The notes beneath the pieces were generated by a model that saw only the letters and a list, made by a program, of their open reading frames with translations, ran no database searches and had not been told where the DNA came from. A stretch of DNA of 64,000 bases from Clostridium thailandense. Lineage in GTDB: Bacteria > Bacillota > Clostridia > Clostridiales > Clostridiaceae. A program made the translations under genes and the position numbers. Below, one piece after another: positions 9,976 to 18,425 of this stretch (its first letter is position 1; each line of letters opens with the position of its first letter). The stretch covers positions 1-64,000 of the forward strand of contig NZ_JAEEGC010000037.1 of the NCBI RefSeq assembly GCF_019207025.1, given 5' to 3'.

Positions 9976-10086
9976 AGTTGACAGTAGATAGTTAGCTACA
10001 ATTTTTATTTTTCAATGTAAAAATTGTAATAAATTAGTTTTTCATTTTGAAAAACATCATTTACCGTCAACTATCCACTGTCAACT
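9976..10086. repeat. Nested inverted-repeat element between purN and purH
   Basis: Outer arms 9976-9993 and 10069-10086 pair at 17 of 18 positions. Inside are two further hairpins: 9998-10007 with 10018-10027 (10 bp, perfect) and 10037-10043 with 10049-10055 (7 bp, perfect). Together they would fold as a three-way junction. One outer arm overlaps the last codons of purN. The arm sequence (AGTTGACAGT) resembles the repeat near 53197. Confidence 0.75.
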
Positions 10087-10696
10087 ATTTTATGATTACT
10101 TTTCTTCCTTCAACTCTAATCTTTTCTTCAGATATTAGCTTTATAGCTTCTGGAAGAACCATATGTTCTTGCTCCAAAATTCTTTTCTGTAAAACATCTG
10201 GAGTATCTTCGCTGTATACTGGAACAGTTTTTTGAATTATAATTGGTCCCGTATCTGTTCCATTATCTACAAAATGAACTGTGCAACCAGATACTTTTAC
10301 TCCATACTTAATAGCACTTTCATGCACCTTAATTCCATACATTCCTTCTCCACAAAATGCTGGTATTAGAGATGGATGTATATTTATTATTTTATTTTTA
10401 AACTCAGGAATTAAATCTCCTTCAAGTATAGAAAGCCATCCCGCACAAACTATCAAATCCACTTTATCTTGAAGAAGCTTAAGTATCTCATCAGAAATCT
10501 TACCTTTATGTGTTTTCTTATCAATAACATAGACTTTTATATCATTTGATACTGCCCTTTCAAGTGAATATACCCCTATTCTATCACTTATAACTGCTTC
10601 AATGCTGCAATTCTTTAAATATCCATTATTAATAGCATCTATAATACATTGAAGATTTGTACCGCCTCCTGATACAAGAACAGCTATTTTAAACAT
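10085..10696 (-). CDS. purN: Phosphoribosylglycinamide formyltransferase (GAR transformylase)
   Basis: Third step of purine synthesis, using 10-formyltetrahydrofolate. 203 residues. It starts MFKIAVLVSGGGTNLQ. The catalytic asparagine and histidine are in NIHPSLIPAF, and the catalytic aspartate is in the GCTVHFVDNGTDTGPII segment. It overlaps purM by 13 bp, so translation is probably coupled. The end of the gene runs into one arm of an inverted repeat. Confidence 0.95.
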   Translation of the reverse strand: MFKIAVLVSGGGTNLQCIIDAINNGYLKNCSIEAVISDRIGVYSLERAVSNDIKVYVIDKKTHKGKISDEILKLLQDKVDLIVCAGWLSILEGDLIPEFKNKIINIHPSLIPAFCGEGMYGIKVHESAIKYGVKVSGCTVHFVDNGTDTGPIIIQKTVPVYSEDTPDVLQKRILEQEHMVLPEAIKLISEEKIRVEGRKVIIK

Positions 10697-11679
10697 ACTT
10701 CTTTTTCCCCTTTTTTAACATATCCTATTTTATATGCTTTTTCCCCCATTTTACCGAGCTCTGCAATAACATCTTCTACATCTTTTTTATCAACACATAG
10801 AACAAAGCCAATCCCCATATTATATGTGTTGAACATATGTTTTTCTTCTACTCCAAGGCTCATAATATACTTAAGTATTTCAGGAACTTCAAAACTGTTT
10901 TTATCTATAACAGCAGTAAAATCATCCTTAAACATTCTTGGTATATTTTCGTAAAATCCACCACCAGTTACATGAGCCATTCCTTTAATATCAAATTTTT
11001 GTAGTAGTTCTAATATTGGCTTTACATAAATCTTTGTCGGAGTAAGCAGTGCTTCTCCTATCTTTTTCCCACCAAAATCTTTATTAATATCAGGAATAAG
11101 TTTTCTAATAAGTGAATACCCATTACTATGAGGACCACTAGAAGTTATTCCTATTAAAACATTATCTTCTTCAATTTTACTTCCATCAATTATTTTGTCT
11201 TTTTCTACAACTCCTACTGCAAATCCCGCTATATCATATTCTCCTTCTGGATAAAAACCAGGCATTTCTGCTGTTTCTCCACCTATTAAAGCACATCCAG
11301 ACTGAACACATCCTTCTGAGACTCCTTTAACTAAATCTGCTGCAACTTTTGCATCAAGCTTTCCACAAGCTATATAATCAAGAAAAAATATTGGTTTTGC
11401 ACCATGGCACAAAATGTCATTTACGCACATAGCTACACAGTCTATGCCTACAGTATCATACTTTTTCATTTTAAAAGCTATTTCAAGTTTTGTTCCAACT
11501 CCATCTGTTCCTGACACTATAACAGGATTTTTGTATTGTCCAAGTTCAAACATGCCTGCAAAACTACCTAAGCCATTTAAAACTCCAGGTATCATTGTTC
11601 TTGCTGCATGATTTTTTATAAGCTTTACTGATTCATAACCTTCTTCTATGTTAACTCCTGAATCCTTATAGGTTACCAT
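10684..11679 (-). CDS. purM: Phosphoribosylformylglycinamidine cyclo-ligase (AIR synthetase)
   Basis: Closes the imidazole ring to give AIR. 331 residues, normal for PurM. Motifs include the early GVNIEEGYESVKLI, SGTDGVGTKL, CVNDILCHGA, GGETAEMPGFY and the C-terminal HVTGGGFYENIPR. Ribosome binding site AGAGGTGATG. It lies 19 bp after purF. The purL gene needed for the preceding step is not in this window. Confidence 0.95.
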   Translation of the reverse strand: MVTYKDSGVNIEEGYESVKLIKNHAARTMIPGVLNGLGSFAGMFELGQYKNPVIVSGTDGVGTKLEIAFKMKKYDTVGIDCVAMCVNDILCHGAKPIFFLDYIACGKLDAKVAADLVKGVSEGCVQSGCALIGGETAEMPGFYPEGEYDIAGFAVGVVEKDKIIDGSKIEEDNVLIGITSSGPHSNGYSLIRKLIPDINKDFGGKKIGEALLTPTKIYVKPILELLQKFDIKGMAHVTGGGFYENIPRMFKDDFTAVIDKNSFEVPEILKYIMSLGVEEKHMFNTYNMGIGFVLCVDKKDVEDVIAELGKMGEKAYKIGYVKKGEKEVCLK

Positions 11680-11698
11680 AACATCACCTCTATTTTTA

Positions 11699-13138
11699 TT
11701 ATTCTAGTCTATCCTTTGCCGCTTCCATTGGTGCTTCTACAGGATACACTCCGCTAAAGCATCCCAAACAAAAACCTTTATCTTCTTTTAGTGACTTTAA
11801 AAGTCCTTCCATACTTATATAACCTAAGCTATCTGAACCTATTTCTTCTCTTATTTCTTCTACCGTACAGTTTGCTCCTATCAGCTCACTTCTATATGGA
11901 GTATCTATGCCAAAGTAACATGGATATTTTACTATAGGTGATGAGACTCTAAAATGAACTTCTTTAGCACCAGCTTTTCTTAAAGTTTCTACAAGCCTTC
12001 TACTTGTAGTTCCTCTAACTATAGAATCATCTATAATTACTACTCTTTTTCCATCAACATTTACTTTTAAAGGATTAAGCTTTACTGAAACAGCCTTTTC
12101 TCTTAATTCCTGTGAAGGTGTTATAAATGTTCTTCCCACATATTTGTTTTTTATAAACCCAATTCCATATGGTATACCCGAAGCTTCTGCATAGCCTACA
12201 GCTGCAGCAATACCTGAATCTGGTACACCAATAACTATATCTGCTTCTGCTGGGTTTTCTTCAAATAGTTTTCTTCCTGCTCTTAATCTTGATTCATAAA
12301 CATTTATTCCGTCTATAGTACTATCTGGTCTTGCAAAATATATATACTCAAAGGAACAAGTTTCACATTTTGTTCTTTCTGCAAAATTTATAGATCTAAT
12401 ACCTTCATTATCTATAATAACAATTTCTCCTGGCTCTACATCTCTTATGAATTCTGCACCAACCGAATCTAAAGCACAGCTCTCAGAACTTAATATATAG
12501 CTATCATTCATTTTTCCTATACACAACGGTCTTATTCCATTAGGGTCACGTACACCAATTAGTTTATCTTCAGTTAAGATAACAATAGCATAAGAACCTT
12601 TTATAGCTTGAATTGCATCTACGATAGCTCTTTCTATCCCTCTTTTTGCCCCTCTTGCTATAAGATTTAGAATTACTTCTGTATCTATTGAAGTCTGAAA
12701 TACACATCCTCCATCCTCTAAAAGTTCCCTTATTACATCTGGATTTACAAGATTTCCATTGTGAGCAATAGCAATAGAACCTAATTTATATTTTCCAATT
12801 ATAGGCTGAGCATTGTTGACATTATTAGCACCTGTAGTTGAATATCTTACATGGCCAATAGCTGACATACCTTTTAAACTTTTCAATGTATTCTCACTAA
12901 ATACATCAGATACTAATCCCATATCCTTGTGCATATTTAGTTCTTTTCCATCTGATACAACAATACCTGCACTTTCTTGACCTCTATGTTGAAGTGCATA
13001 TAATCCATAGTAAGTTATAGATGCTACATCTAAATTATCCTTTGAAAATATACCAAATACTCCACACTCATCCTTAAATTTATCCTCTTCAAAATCCAAT
13101 GATAAAGGAGTATTAAAATTTTCTTTTAGGTTGCTCAT
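11699..13138 (-). CDS. purF: Amidophosphoribosyltransferase
   Basis: Committed step of purine synthesis: PRPP and glutamine to phosphoribosylamine. 479 residues, Bacillus-type: a propeptide precedes the catalytic N-terminal cysteine (C25 in DECGVFGIF). The glutaminase domain comes first, then a PRPP-binding phosphoribosyltransferase domain with VVIIDDSIVRGTTSRR. Cysteines in KCETCSFEY and the C-terminal CLGCFSG fit the [4Fe-4S] cluster of the Bacillus enzyme. Third in purECFMNHD. Confidence 0.95.
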   Translation of the reverse strand: MSNLKENFNTPLSLDFEEDKFKDECGVFGIFSKDNLDVASITYYGLYALQHRGQESAGIVVSDGKELNMHKDMGLVSDVFSENTLKSLKGMSAIGHVRYSTTGANNVNNAQPIIGKYKLGSIAIAHNGNLVNPDVIRELLEDGGCVFQTSIDTEVILNLIARGAKRGIERAIVDAIQAIKGSYAIVILTEDKLIGVRDPNGIRPLCIGKMNDSYILSSESCALDSVGAEFIRDVEPGEIVIIDNEGIRSINFAERTKCETCSFEYIYFARPDSTIDGINVYESRLRAGRKLFEENPAEADIVIGVPDSGIAAAVGYAEASGIPYGIGFIKNKYVGRTFITPSQELREKAVSVKLNPLKVNVDGKRVVIIDDSIVRGTTSRRLVETLRKAGAKEVHFRVSSPIVKYPCYFGIDTPYRSELIGANCTVEEIREEIGSDSLGYISMEGLLKSLKEDKGFCLGCFSGVYPVEAPMEAAKDRLE

Positions 13139-13181
13139 ATAAATTTTTACCTCTCTTCATAATTATTAATTAGTGTATAAC

Positions 13182-13889
13182 TTACTTTCCACTTATTCTA
13201 TTAAATATTTCTACATATGCTTCTTTAACGTTACCTAAGTCTCTTCTAAATCTATCCTTATCAAGTTTTTCGTTAGTATTTACATCCCAGAATCTACATG
13301 TATCTGGTGAAATTTCATCTGCTAAAAGAATTTCTCCGTTGTATCTTCCAACTTCTATTTTAAAATCTATTAGTTTTATTCCCTGCTTTAAGAAAAATCC
13401 CTTTAGAATATCGTTAACTTTTGCCGCTATTTTGTATATAGCATCTAATTCTTCAAAAGTCGCAAGTCCAATTCCAACTGCATGGTAATCATTTATTAAT
13501 GGGTCTCCTAAATCGTCATTTTTATAGCTTAATTCAAATACTGTAGTTTTAAGTTCTGTACCTTCAGCTATTCCGTATCTCTTAGCCATGCTTCCGGCAG
13601 CCACATTTCTAACTATAACTTCAAGAGGAATAATTTCAACCTTTTTACAAAGTTGTTCTCTTTCATTTAGTTTTCCTTCAAAGTGAGTTTTTACACCATT
13701 CTTTTCTAACAATTCAAATAATGCTGAAGTTATTGAGTTATTTAAAGTTCCTTTATCTTCGATTTGTCCTTTCTTTTCTCCGTTAAAAGCAGTAGCATCA
13801 TCTTTATAATAAACTATTACCTTATCTGCATCATCTGTAGCATAGATTTTCTTTGCTTTTCCTTCATATAACATTTCTCTTTTTTCCAT
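13182..13889 (-). CDS. purC: SAICAR synthetase
   Basis: Ligates CAIR and aspartate with ATP. 235 residues from the ATG at 13889 ([19 protein letters not shown]), the family's usual start and length; an AAGGAG lies about 12 nt upstream. The longer frame from 13913 would overlap purE by 23 bp and add eight unlikely residues. Motifs: [10 protein letters not shown]-like segment ([15 protein letters not shown]), [10 protein letters not shown] and [12 protein letters not shown]. Immediately follows purE. Confidence 0.93.
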   Translation of the reverse strand: MEKREMLYEGKAKKIYATDDADKVIVYYKDDATAFNGEKKGQIEDKGTLNNSITSALFELLEKNGVKTHFEGKLNEREQLCKKVEIIPLEVIVRNVAAGSMAKRYGIAEGTELKTTVFELSYKNDDLGDPLINDYHAVGIGLATFEELDAIYKIAAKVNDILKGFFLKQGIKLIDFKIEVGRYNGEILLADEISPDTCRFWDVNTNEKLDKDRFRRDLGNVKEAYVEIFNRISGK

Positions 13890-13890
13890 T

Positions 13891-14370
13891 TTAAAATTCC
13901 ACTCCTTCTTCATTTTCCTTTATAAATTTTTCTTTCATGTTTTTTCTATATTCAATTAATTTATCTTTAATTTCTGGATATTTTAATGATAGCATCTGAA
14001 CCGCAAGCATACCTGCATTGTAACTATTATTTATTCCAACAGTTGCAACTGGTATTGATTTAGGCATTTGAACTATTGATAGAAGAGAATCCATTCCATT
14101 AACTGCCGCATTAATTGGAACCCCTATAACAGGAAGAACTGTATGAGAAGCTATAACTCCTGGGAGATGAGCTGCAAGACCTGCTCCTGCTATAATACAT
14201 TCACATCCTTTAGCTTCAATTCTTTTTATTGTATCCATAAGTTTTTCAGGCACTCTATGAGCTGATAGCACATATGCCTCATATTCCACATCGAATTCTT
14301 TTAGTACACTCGCTGCACCCTTCATTTTATCAGTATCAGACTTACTGCCAAAAATAATAGCAACTTTCAT
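13891..14370 (-). CDS. purE: N5-carboxyaminoimidazole ribonucleotide mutase
   Basis: Converts N5-CAIR to CAIR. 159 residues, class I PurE, with [10 protein letters not shown], the SAHRVPEK active-site segment and [19 protein letters not shown] lies eight bases before the ATG. First gene of the purine operon, with a guanine-class riboswitch in its leader. No purK is present next to it, so whether this cell uses N5-CAIR made elsewhere or direct carboxylation cannot be judged here. Confidence 0.93.
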   Translation of the reverse strand: MKVAIIFGSKSDTDKMKGAASVLKEFDVEYEAYVLSAHRVPEKLMDTIKRIEAKGCECIIAGAGLAAHLPGVIASHTVLPVIGVPINAAVNGMDSLLSIVQMPKSIPVATVGINNSYNAGMLAVQMLSLKYPEIKDKLIEYRKNMKEKFIKENEEGVEF

Positions 14371-14403
14371 AGAAAAATCCTCCTTAAGTAGTCGATTAAT
14401 ATT

Positions 14404-14452
14404 AAATATAATAAAAGCTTTGCTAAGACTCTCGGAGAATCCAGTAGCAAAA
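14404..14452 (-). terminator. Riboswitch-controlled terminator of the purine operon
   Basis: On the minus strand the outer stem pairs TTTGCTA (14445-14451) with TAGCAAA (14419-14425). An inner stem with one G-U pair surrounds a small loop near 14433. A T-rich tract follows. Bases 14434-14445, the 5' half of this hairpin, can instead pair with the 3' strand of riboswitch P1, so terminator and antiterminator exclude each other. A separate 15-bp hairpin (14464-14478 with 14483-14497) lies in the loop of the antiterminator. Confidence 0.7.
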
Positions 14453-14514
14453 CTTCACCTGACTAGCCATTAACCTAATAAATTAGATTAATGGCTACTA
14501 TTACAACACTAGAT

Positions 14515-14587
14515 TCACCCATAGATAGAAAATTTAAGGTTTCCTCGTAGAAACTCCTGAACCATATTATCAGGATTATACGGATGA
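14515..14587 (-). promoter_or_regulatory. Guanine-class purine riboswitch aptamer, purE leader
   Basis: Read on the minus strand it has every purine-aptamer hallmark: the TATAATCCTGATAATATGG core, the TTTCTAC joining segment and an L3 loop CCTTAAA. P1 pairs TCATCCGTA with TATGGGTGA over nine bases with G-U pairs allowed. The base just before TATG (position 74 in xpt numbering) is C, which specifies guanine/hypoxanthine and not adenine. In the xpt family ligand binding stabilises P1 and lets the terminator form, so this should be an OFF switch. Confidence 0.93.
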
Positions 14588-14611
14588 CTTTTTTTATTCT
14601 CTTGTATATTC

Positions 14612-14640
14612 ATGTTAACATAGCACTTTCAAAAAATCAA
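14612..14640 (-). promoter_or_regulatory. Promoter of the purine operon
   Basis: TTGATT (14635-14640) and TAACAT (14612-14617) on the minus strand with a 17-bp spacer. The aptamer begins about 25 nt downstream of the -10 box. Confidence 0.55.
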
Positions 14641-14711
14641 TACGTTTTTTATTTATTTTGAGTTAAATATTCGTCATTTATAAAGCCTTAACTTTCTTTC
14701 TACTGTTTATA

Positions 14712-14732
14712 ATTCGTACTGTAACGAACATT
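14712..14732. promoter_or_regulatory. 21-bp dyad shared with the purine permease promoter, PurR-box-like
   Basis: Half-sites ATTCGT and CGAACATT separated by seven bases; 18 of 21 positions match the element at 18327-18347. It lies 71 bp upstream of the purE -35 box. CGAACATT matches the core of the Bacillus PurR box, but the two half-sites here point away from each other with short spacing. It lies in the divergent region shared with the SGNH esterase gene. Confidence 0.5.
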
Positions 14733-14812
14733 GTGAATTAATCATATCTATTAATTATTATATGTTATAATAATTAATAATAGTGATAACGGTAATTAAA
14801 GGAGGTCTCTTT

Positions 14813-15394
14813 ATGAAGCTTGTATGTATGGGAGATAGCTTGACTTATGGATATGCTATTTTTAGAAAAGATTGTTGGGTACATCTTTTAGAAAATGAAC
14901 TTAATATAGAAATAATTAATGTAGGAATAAATGGAGATACAACTGCAGGAATGCTTTCAAGATCCTATGAAGATATTGTCCAAAACACCCCTACACATGT
15001 AATTATTATGGGTGGAACTAATGACTTTATTTCAAATCGACCCTTACATTTAGTAGAAGAAAATATTAAACAATTAGTAAATGAAGCTATCGAAAATAAG
15101 ATTGTTCCCATAATAGGCATAGAACCTCCTATAGATAGGATATTAGCAGAAAGGAAGTGGACTGATGCTGTAGATTACGATAAAATAAATTTAATATTAT
15201 GTGAGTACAGGAAGTGGATTATTAACTTTTCAGATAAAAAAAATATAAATTATATAGATTTTCACAATAAGTTTATAGAAGAACTCAAAGATAAAGATCC
15301 AAGAGAATTATATGTGGATGGTTTACATCCAACCCCTTATGGGCATGAACTTATGGCTAAATGTGTTATCAATCTCTTTAAAAAAGTATTATAG
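14813..15394 (+). CDS. SGNH/GDSL-family hydrolase (esterase or lipase type)
   Basis: 193 residues, cytosolic (no signal peptide). Block I MGDSLTYGY carries the nucleophile S9; block II is NVGINGDT; block III is GGTNDF; block V VDGLHPTPYGHE holds the catalytic D169 and H172. These four blocks are typical of TesA/lysophospholipase-like and acetyl-esterase SGNH enzymes. The ATG at 14813 has AAAGGAGGT nine bases upstream; the open frame extends ten codons further to a GTG without such a site. Divergent from the purine operon and sharing its upstream region. Substrate unknown. Confidence 0.85.
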   Translation: MKLVCMGDSLTYGYAIFRKDCWVHLLENELNIEIINVGINGDTTAGMLSRSYEDIVQNTPTHVIIMGGTNDFISNRPLHLVEENIKQLVNEAIENKIVPIIGIEPPIDRILAERKWTDAVDYDKINLILCEYRKWIINFSDKKNINYIDFHNKFIEELKDKDPRELYVDGLHPTPYGHELMAKCVINLFKKVL

Positions 15395-15420
15395 GGTTTT
15401 AAACCCTATAATACTTTTTT
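15380..15420. terminator. Bidirectional terminator between convergent genes
   Basis: A perfect 17-bp inverted repeat (15380-15396 and 15404-15420) with a 7-nt loop, flanked by A and T runs, so it works on both strands. It overlaps the last codons of both the SGNH gene (+) and the zinc-ribbon gene (-). Confidence 0.9.
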
Positions 15421-15651
15421 CAACTGTGTTACATCATATTCTTTAACTAATTTACTGTTGGCTTCATCCATGATAATAAGATTTACTTTTCCGTCTTTAA
15501 TTTTAAGTACTTTTCCTTTAGTTTTTGTTCCTATAACATTTACAGGAGTTTTTAGCATAAGCTCTTTTACGTCATTAGAATTACAGTAAGTACACTCATC
15601 TTCATTCGTTATAACTCTTTTGCATTCTGAACAATAATAGAGTCTTTCCAT
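15406..15651 (-). CDS. Small zinc-ribbon protein, function unknown
   Basis: 81 residues. Two CxxC knuckles in the first 25 residues (CSEC and CTYC) would bind one zinc. The rest is a short beta-rich domain (TKTKGKVLKIKDGKVNLIIM). TAGGAGG lies upstream of the ATG. The last codons fall in the bidirectional terminator. No catalytic motif is seen; a role in nucleic-acid binding or as an assembly factor is possible but not shown. Confidence 0.75.
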   Translation of the reverse strand: MERLYYCSECKRVITNEDECTYCNSNDVKELMLKTPVNVIGTKTKGKVLKIKDGKVNLIIMDEANSKLVKEYDVTQLKKVL

Positions 15652-15735
15652 ATAATAATACCTCCTAGCATGTCATTTGAATTTTACCTCAATTTTATAT
15701 ATTCTATATTTTCACTCAATTTCCTTTTTTAAGAA

Positions 15736-16329
15736 CTAAAAAAATTTATAATATATATACTGTAGATAAAATTTTATTAGGGCAGGAACTTCTCTCAAAT
15801 ACCCTGCGACTTCATGGGATTTATACTCCTTAACAAAAACACCAGAATATGAAGCATTAATTTTACAATAAAGTGCTATTAAACTAGCCCGTTTTAAGTG
15901 ATATTTATTAGATACTATTAAAGCTGTCTTAAAATTGTTTCTTTCCATTAACTTTTTTGAGTTTGATAGATTTTCCATAGTAGTCATAGATTTATCTTCT
16001 GCTATAATATGATTTGTTTTAATTCCCTTAGATACTAGGTATCTTTTCATGGACTCAGCTTCAGATATACTCTCTCCAGCACCTTGCCCACCGGATACAA
16101 TAATGTAATTTCCATAACCTTGTTCATATAATTCAATAGCATGTTCAAGTCTAGAAGTCAGGAAAGGACTTGGTGTAGTTCCATATACTTTACAACCCAA
16201 AACTATAATGCAATCTGACTTTTGAGGTCTGACATTTTGTCCAAAATAAATTACTGAGCACAAGGAAAATAATATAAATATCACCCCACATATTAATATA
16301 ACCTTGAAAAATTTAAACACCTTATTCAT
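15736..16329 (-). CDS. DUF218/YdcF-SanA-like membrane protein
   Basis: 197 residues: one N-terminal transmembrane helix (about 6-29) and an extracytoplasmic DUF218 domain. The family signature is visible as CIIVLGCKVYG, ERLEHAIELY-like SRLEHAIELYEQG, IIVSGGQG, EAESMKRYL and ALIVSNKYHLKRA. Members (SanA, ElyC, YdcF) affect envelope integrity and wall-precursor metabolism; the reaction is not established. Ribosome binding site AAGGAG. It appears to be a single-gene unit. Confidence 0.8.
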   Translation of the reverse strand: MNKVFKFFKVILICGVIFILFSLCSVIYFGQNVRPQKSDCIIVLGCKVYGTTPSPFLTSRLEHAIELYEQGYGNYIIVSGGQGAGESISEAESMKRYLVSKGIKTNHIIAEDKSMTTMENLSNSKKLMERNNFKTALIVSNKYHLKRASLIALYCKINASYSGVFVKEYKSHEVAGYLREVPALIKFYLQYIYYKFF

Positions 16330-16548
16330 AAATTAATCTCCTTGTATACAAGATACTCAAATACTGCTATTCTTTATTTTATGACGATCATCGACCATAT
16401 GTCAACCTTTTCCTTTATATCCACAAATTATTTAATCATCTGCATCTAGGTCATACATTATAGATATACAAACTATACACTTAACATATAGCTGAATACA
16501 AATTAAGTTCCGGTCATATTTACCTATATACTCTAAAAACTTGCTTAT

Positions 16549-16579
16549 AAAAAATCAGATAGAGCAAAAGCCCCATCTG
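16549..16579 (-). terminator. Intrinsic terminator of the NCS2 permease
   Basis: On the minus strand a 10-bp stem with two G-U pairs (CAGATGGGGC with GCTCTATCTG, 16556-16579), TTTT loop, and a T-rich tail at 16549-16555. It lies about 20 bp after the permease stop. Confidence 0.85.
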
Positions 16580-16598
16580 AATATATTAAAATCTATAA

Positions 16599-18035
16599 TT
16601 ATTCACCTAACACAGCAAATCTTATTATAAATAATGCTGCTAGTATATATACTATTGGATGAACTTCTTTTCGTCTACCTGTTACTAACTTTACAATAGG
16701 ATAAAAAATTATTCCTGCTGCAATCCCATTTGCTATACTATAGCTGAATGGCATAATAGCTATTGTAAAGAAAGCTGGAAGTGCCTCTGTAAAATCCTCA
16801 AAGTTTATTTTTGTAACAGCTCCCATCATCAACACTCCAACAATTACAAGCGCTGGTGCTGTAGCTTCAGATGGAACTACTCCTACTAATTGAACAAAGA
16901 ACAATGAGAGCAAGAACAATACACCTGTTGTAAGAGATGTAAGACCTGTTCTTCCACCTTCTGATATACCTGATGTAGATTCTACATAAGTAACTACAGT
17001 ACTTGTTCCAAGCATTGAACCAACAGTTGTTGCTACTGCATCTGATAAAAGAGCTTTGTTCATACGTAGAACTCTTCCATCTTTATCAAGCATCTTAGCT
17101 TTTTGTGCTGTTCCAACTAATGTTCCTATAGTATCAAATAAATCCACTAAACTAAAAGTTAATACAACCATAATTAAACTTGTAATAGCTCCAACCATAC
17201 CTGCTTTTCCTAGTCCTAAAAGGCCCTTAAAATCAAAAGCAAACATAGTAGGTGCTATTGATGGTGGTACACTTATTATTTTTATTCCTTGAAGATGAGT
17301 TATTCCAAATGGTATTCCTACAATAGTTGTTAATATTATTCCAATAAGTATAGAACCTTTAACTCCTTTTGACATTAATATTGCTATAATGACAATACCT
17401 ATTAGGGTTACCATAACGTGAGGATCAGTAAACTTTCCAAAGGAAACCAAAGTCGCTGGGCTAGATACTATAATTCCACCACCCTTAAATCCTATAAGAG
17501 CTATAAACAAACCTATACCGCCTGAAATAGCAAGTTTAAGATTTTGAGGAAGTGCATCCACTATTTTTTCTCTGATTGATGTTACTGTTATTATTATAAA
17601 AAGTACACCTGACACGAATACTGCTGCCAATGCCTGTTGCCATGTATATCCTAAAGTTAAGCATACGCTGTATGTAAAGAAGGCATTAAGTCCCATACCT
17701 GGTGCTTGAGCAAATGGCAAATTAGCATAAAGCCCCATTACCAAAGTACCTATCGCAGCTGCTATACATGTTGCTCCAAATACTGAAGCTACAATTGGAT
17801 CATTAATTGCTGAAATACCAGCTTTAACAGCAGCATCTCCCATAAGTCCTTGAGAATTCATACCTGATTGCATTAATATAGCTGGATTTACAAAAATGAT
17901 ATACGCCATTGTAATAAACGTAGTTATCCCAGCAATTATTTCTGTCTTTACATTAGTATTATTTTCTGACAACTTAAAAAATGAGCCTAAAAATGATTTT
18001 TGTTCTCCCACAGGGTTAGCTTTTTTCATGTTCAT
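16599..18035 (-). CDS. NCS2-family purine (xanthine/uracil/guanine-type) permease, AzgA-like
   Basis: 478 residues with 12-14 hydrophobic segments. Family features: the N-terminal TEIIAGITTFITMAYIIFVN, QAPGMGLNAFFTYSVC, the ISGGIGLFIALIGFKGGGI segment, and FSLVDLFDTIGTLVGTA followed by STVVTYVESTSGISEGGRTG. This pattern is that of the AzgA/PbuG group, which imports hypoxanthine, guanine or adenine with protons. GGAGGG lies seven bases before the ATG at 18035. A guanine riboswitch in the leader supports a hypoxanthine/guanine substrate, so uptake and synthesis share one signal. Confidence 0.9.
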   Translation of the reverse strand: MNMKKANPVGEQKSFLGSFFKLSENNTNVKTEIIAGITTFITMAYIIFVNPAILMQSGMNSQGLMGDAAVKAGISAINDPIVASVFGATCIAAAIGTLVMGLYANLPFAQAPGMGLNAFFTYSVCLTLGYTWQQALAAVFVSGVLFIIITVTSIREKIVDALPQNLKLAISGGIGLFIALIGFKGGGIIVSSPATLVSFGKFTDPHVMVTLIGIVIIAILMSKGVKGSILIGIILTTIVGIPFGITHLQGIKIISVPPSIAPTMFAFDFKGLLGLGKAGMVGAITSLIMVVLTFSLVDLFDTIGTLVGTAQKAKMLDKDGRVLRMNKALLSDAVATTVGSMLGTSTVVTYVESTSGISEGGRTGLTSLTTGVLFLLSLFFVQLVGVVPSEATAPALVIVGVLMMGAVTKINFEDFTEALPAFFTIAIMPFSYSIANGIAAGIIFYPIVKLVTGRRKEVHPIVYILAALFIIRFAVLGE

Positions 18036-18049
18036 TATTTTCCCTCCAA

Positions 18050-18078
18050 TAAAAAAAGCTCCTGATTCGAATCATGAG
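18050..18078 (-). terminator. Riboswitch-controlled terminator of the NCS2 permease
   Basis: Minus-strand hairpin CTCATGATTCGAATCAGGAG (18059-18078, one A-G mismatch) followed by seven T (18051-18057). Bases 18076-18086 can alternatively pair over 11 positions with 18120-18130, the 3' strand of riboswitch P1, which would block this hairpin. Confidence 0.85.
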
Positions 18079-18123
18079 TAAATCCGAACTAGAAACTCCA
18101 CTTAGTAAAATAGTTTTAACGGA

Positions 18124-18197
18124 TTCACCCATAGTCAGAGATTTACGGTACTCTGGTAGAAACTCTTGAACCATATTATCAAGATTATACGGACGAA
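18124..18197 (-). promoter_or_regulatory. Guanine-class purine riboswitch aptamer, NCS2 permease leader
   Basis: Minus strand: core TATAATCTTGATAATATGG, joining segment TTTCTACC, L3 loop ACCGTAAA and the 3' GACTATG. The C before TATG (position 74) marks the guanine class. P1 pairs TTCGTCCGTA with TATGGGTGAA. The antiterminator and terminator downstream are mutually exclusive, which fits ligand-induced termination. Confidence 0.95.
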
Positions 18198-18227
18198 GTA
18201 AATTATATTAATATTATTACATTACAT

Positions 18228-18256
18228 ATATTATCATCGTCAAAGGACAAAGTCAA
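18228..18256 (-). promoter_or_regulatory. Promoter of the NCS2 permease
   Basis: TTGACT (18251-18256) and TAATAT (18228-18233) on the minus strand, 17 bp apart, about 30 bp upstream of the riboswitch. Confidence 0.6.
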
Positions 18257-18326
18257 CATTATTTTGCTATTTTTCGTCCATATTGTTCTTGTCTGTCTTT
18301 ATTATACATTTTTTTTCACAGTTAAC

Positions 18327-18347
18327 ATTCGTAATGTGTCGAACATT
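18327..18347. promoter_or_regulatory. 21-bp dyad shared with the purE promoter, PurR-box-like
   Basis: Half-sites ATTCGT and CGAACATT, seven bases apart, matching the element at 14712-14732 at 18 of 21 positions. It sits 70 bp upstream of the permease -35 box, almost the same distance as at purE. Confidence 0.5.
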
Positions 18348-18425
18348 AAACATTTTTATATGTATGGTAATTTATAAAGTTCTATCTAGATCATTAATTG
18401 GTATTCATCAATTATGATATAAATA

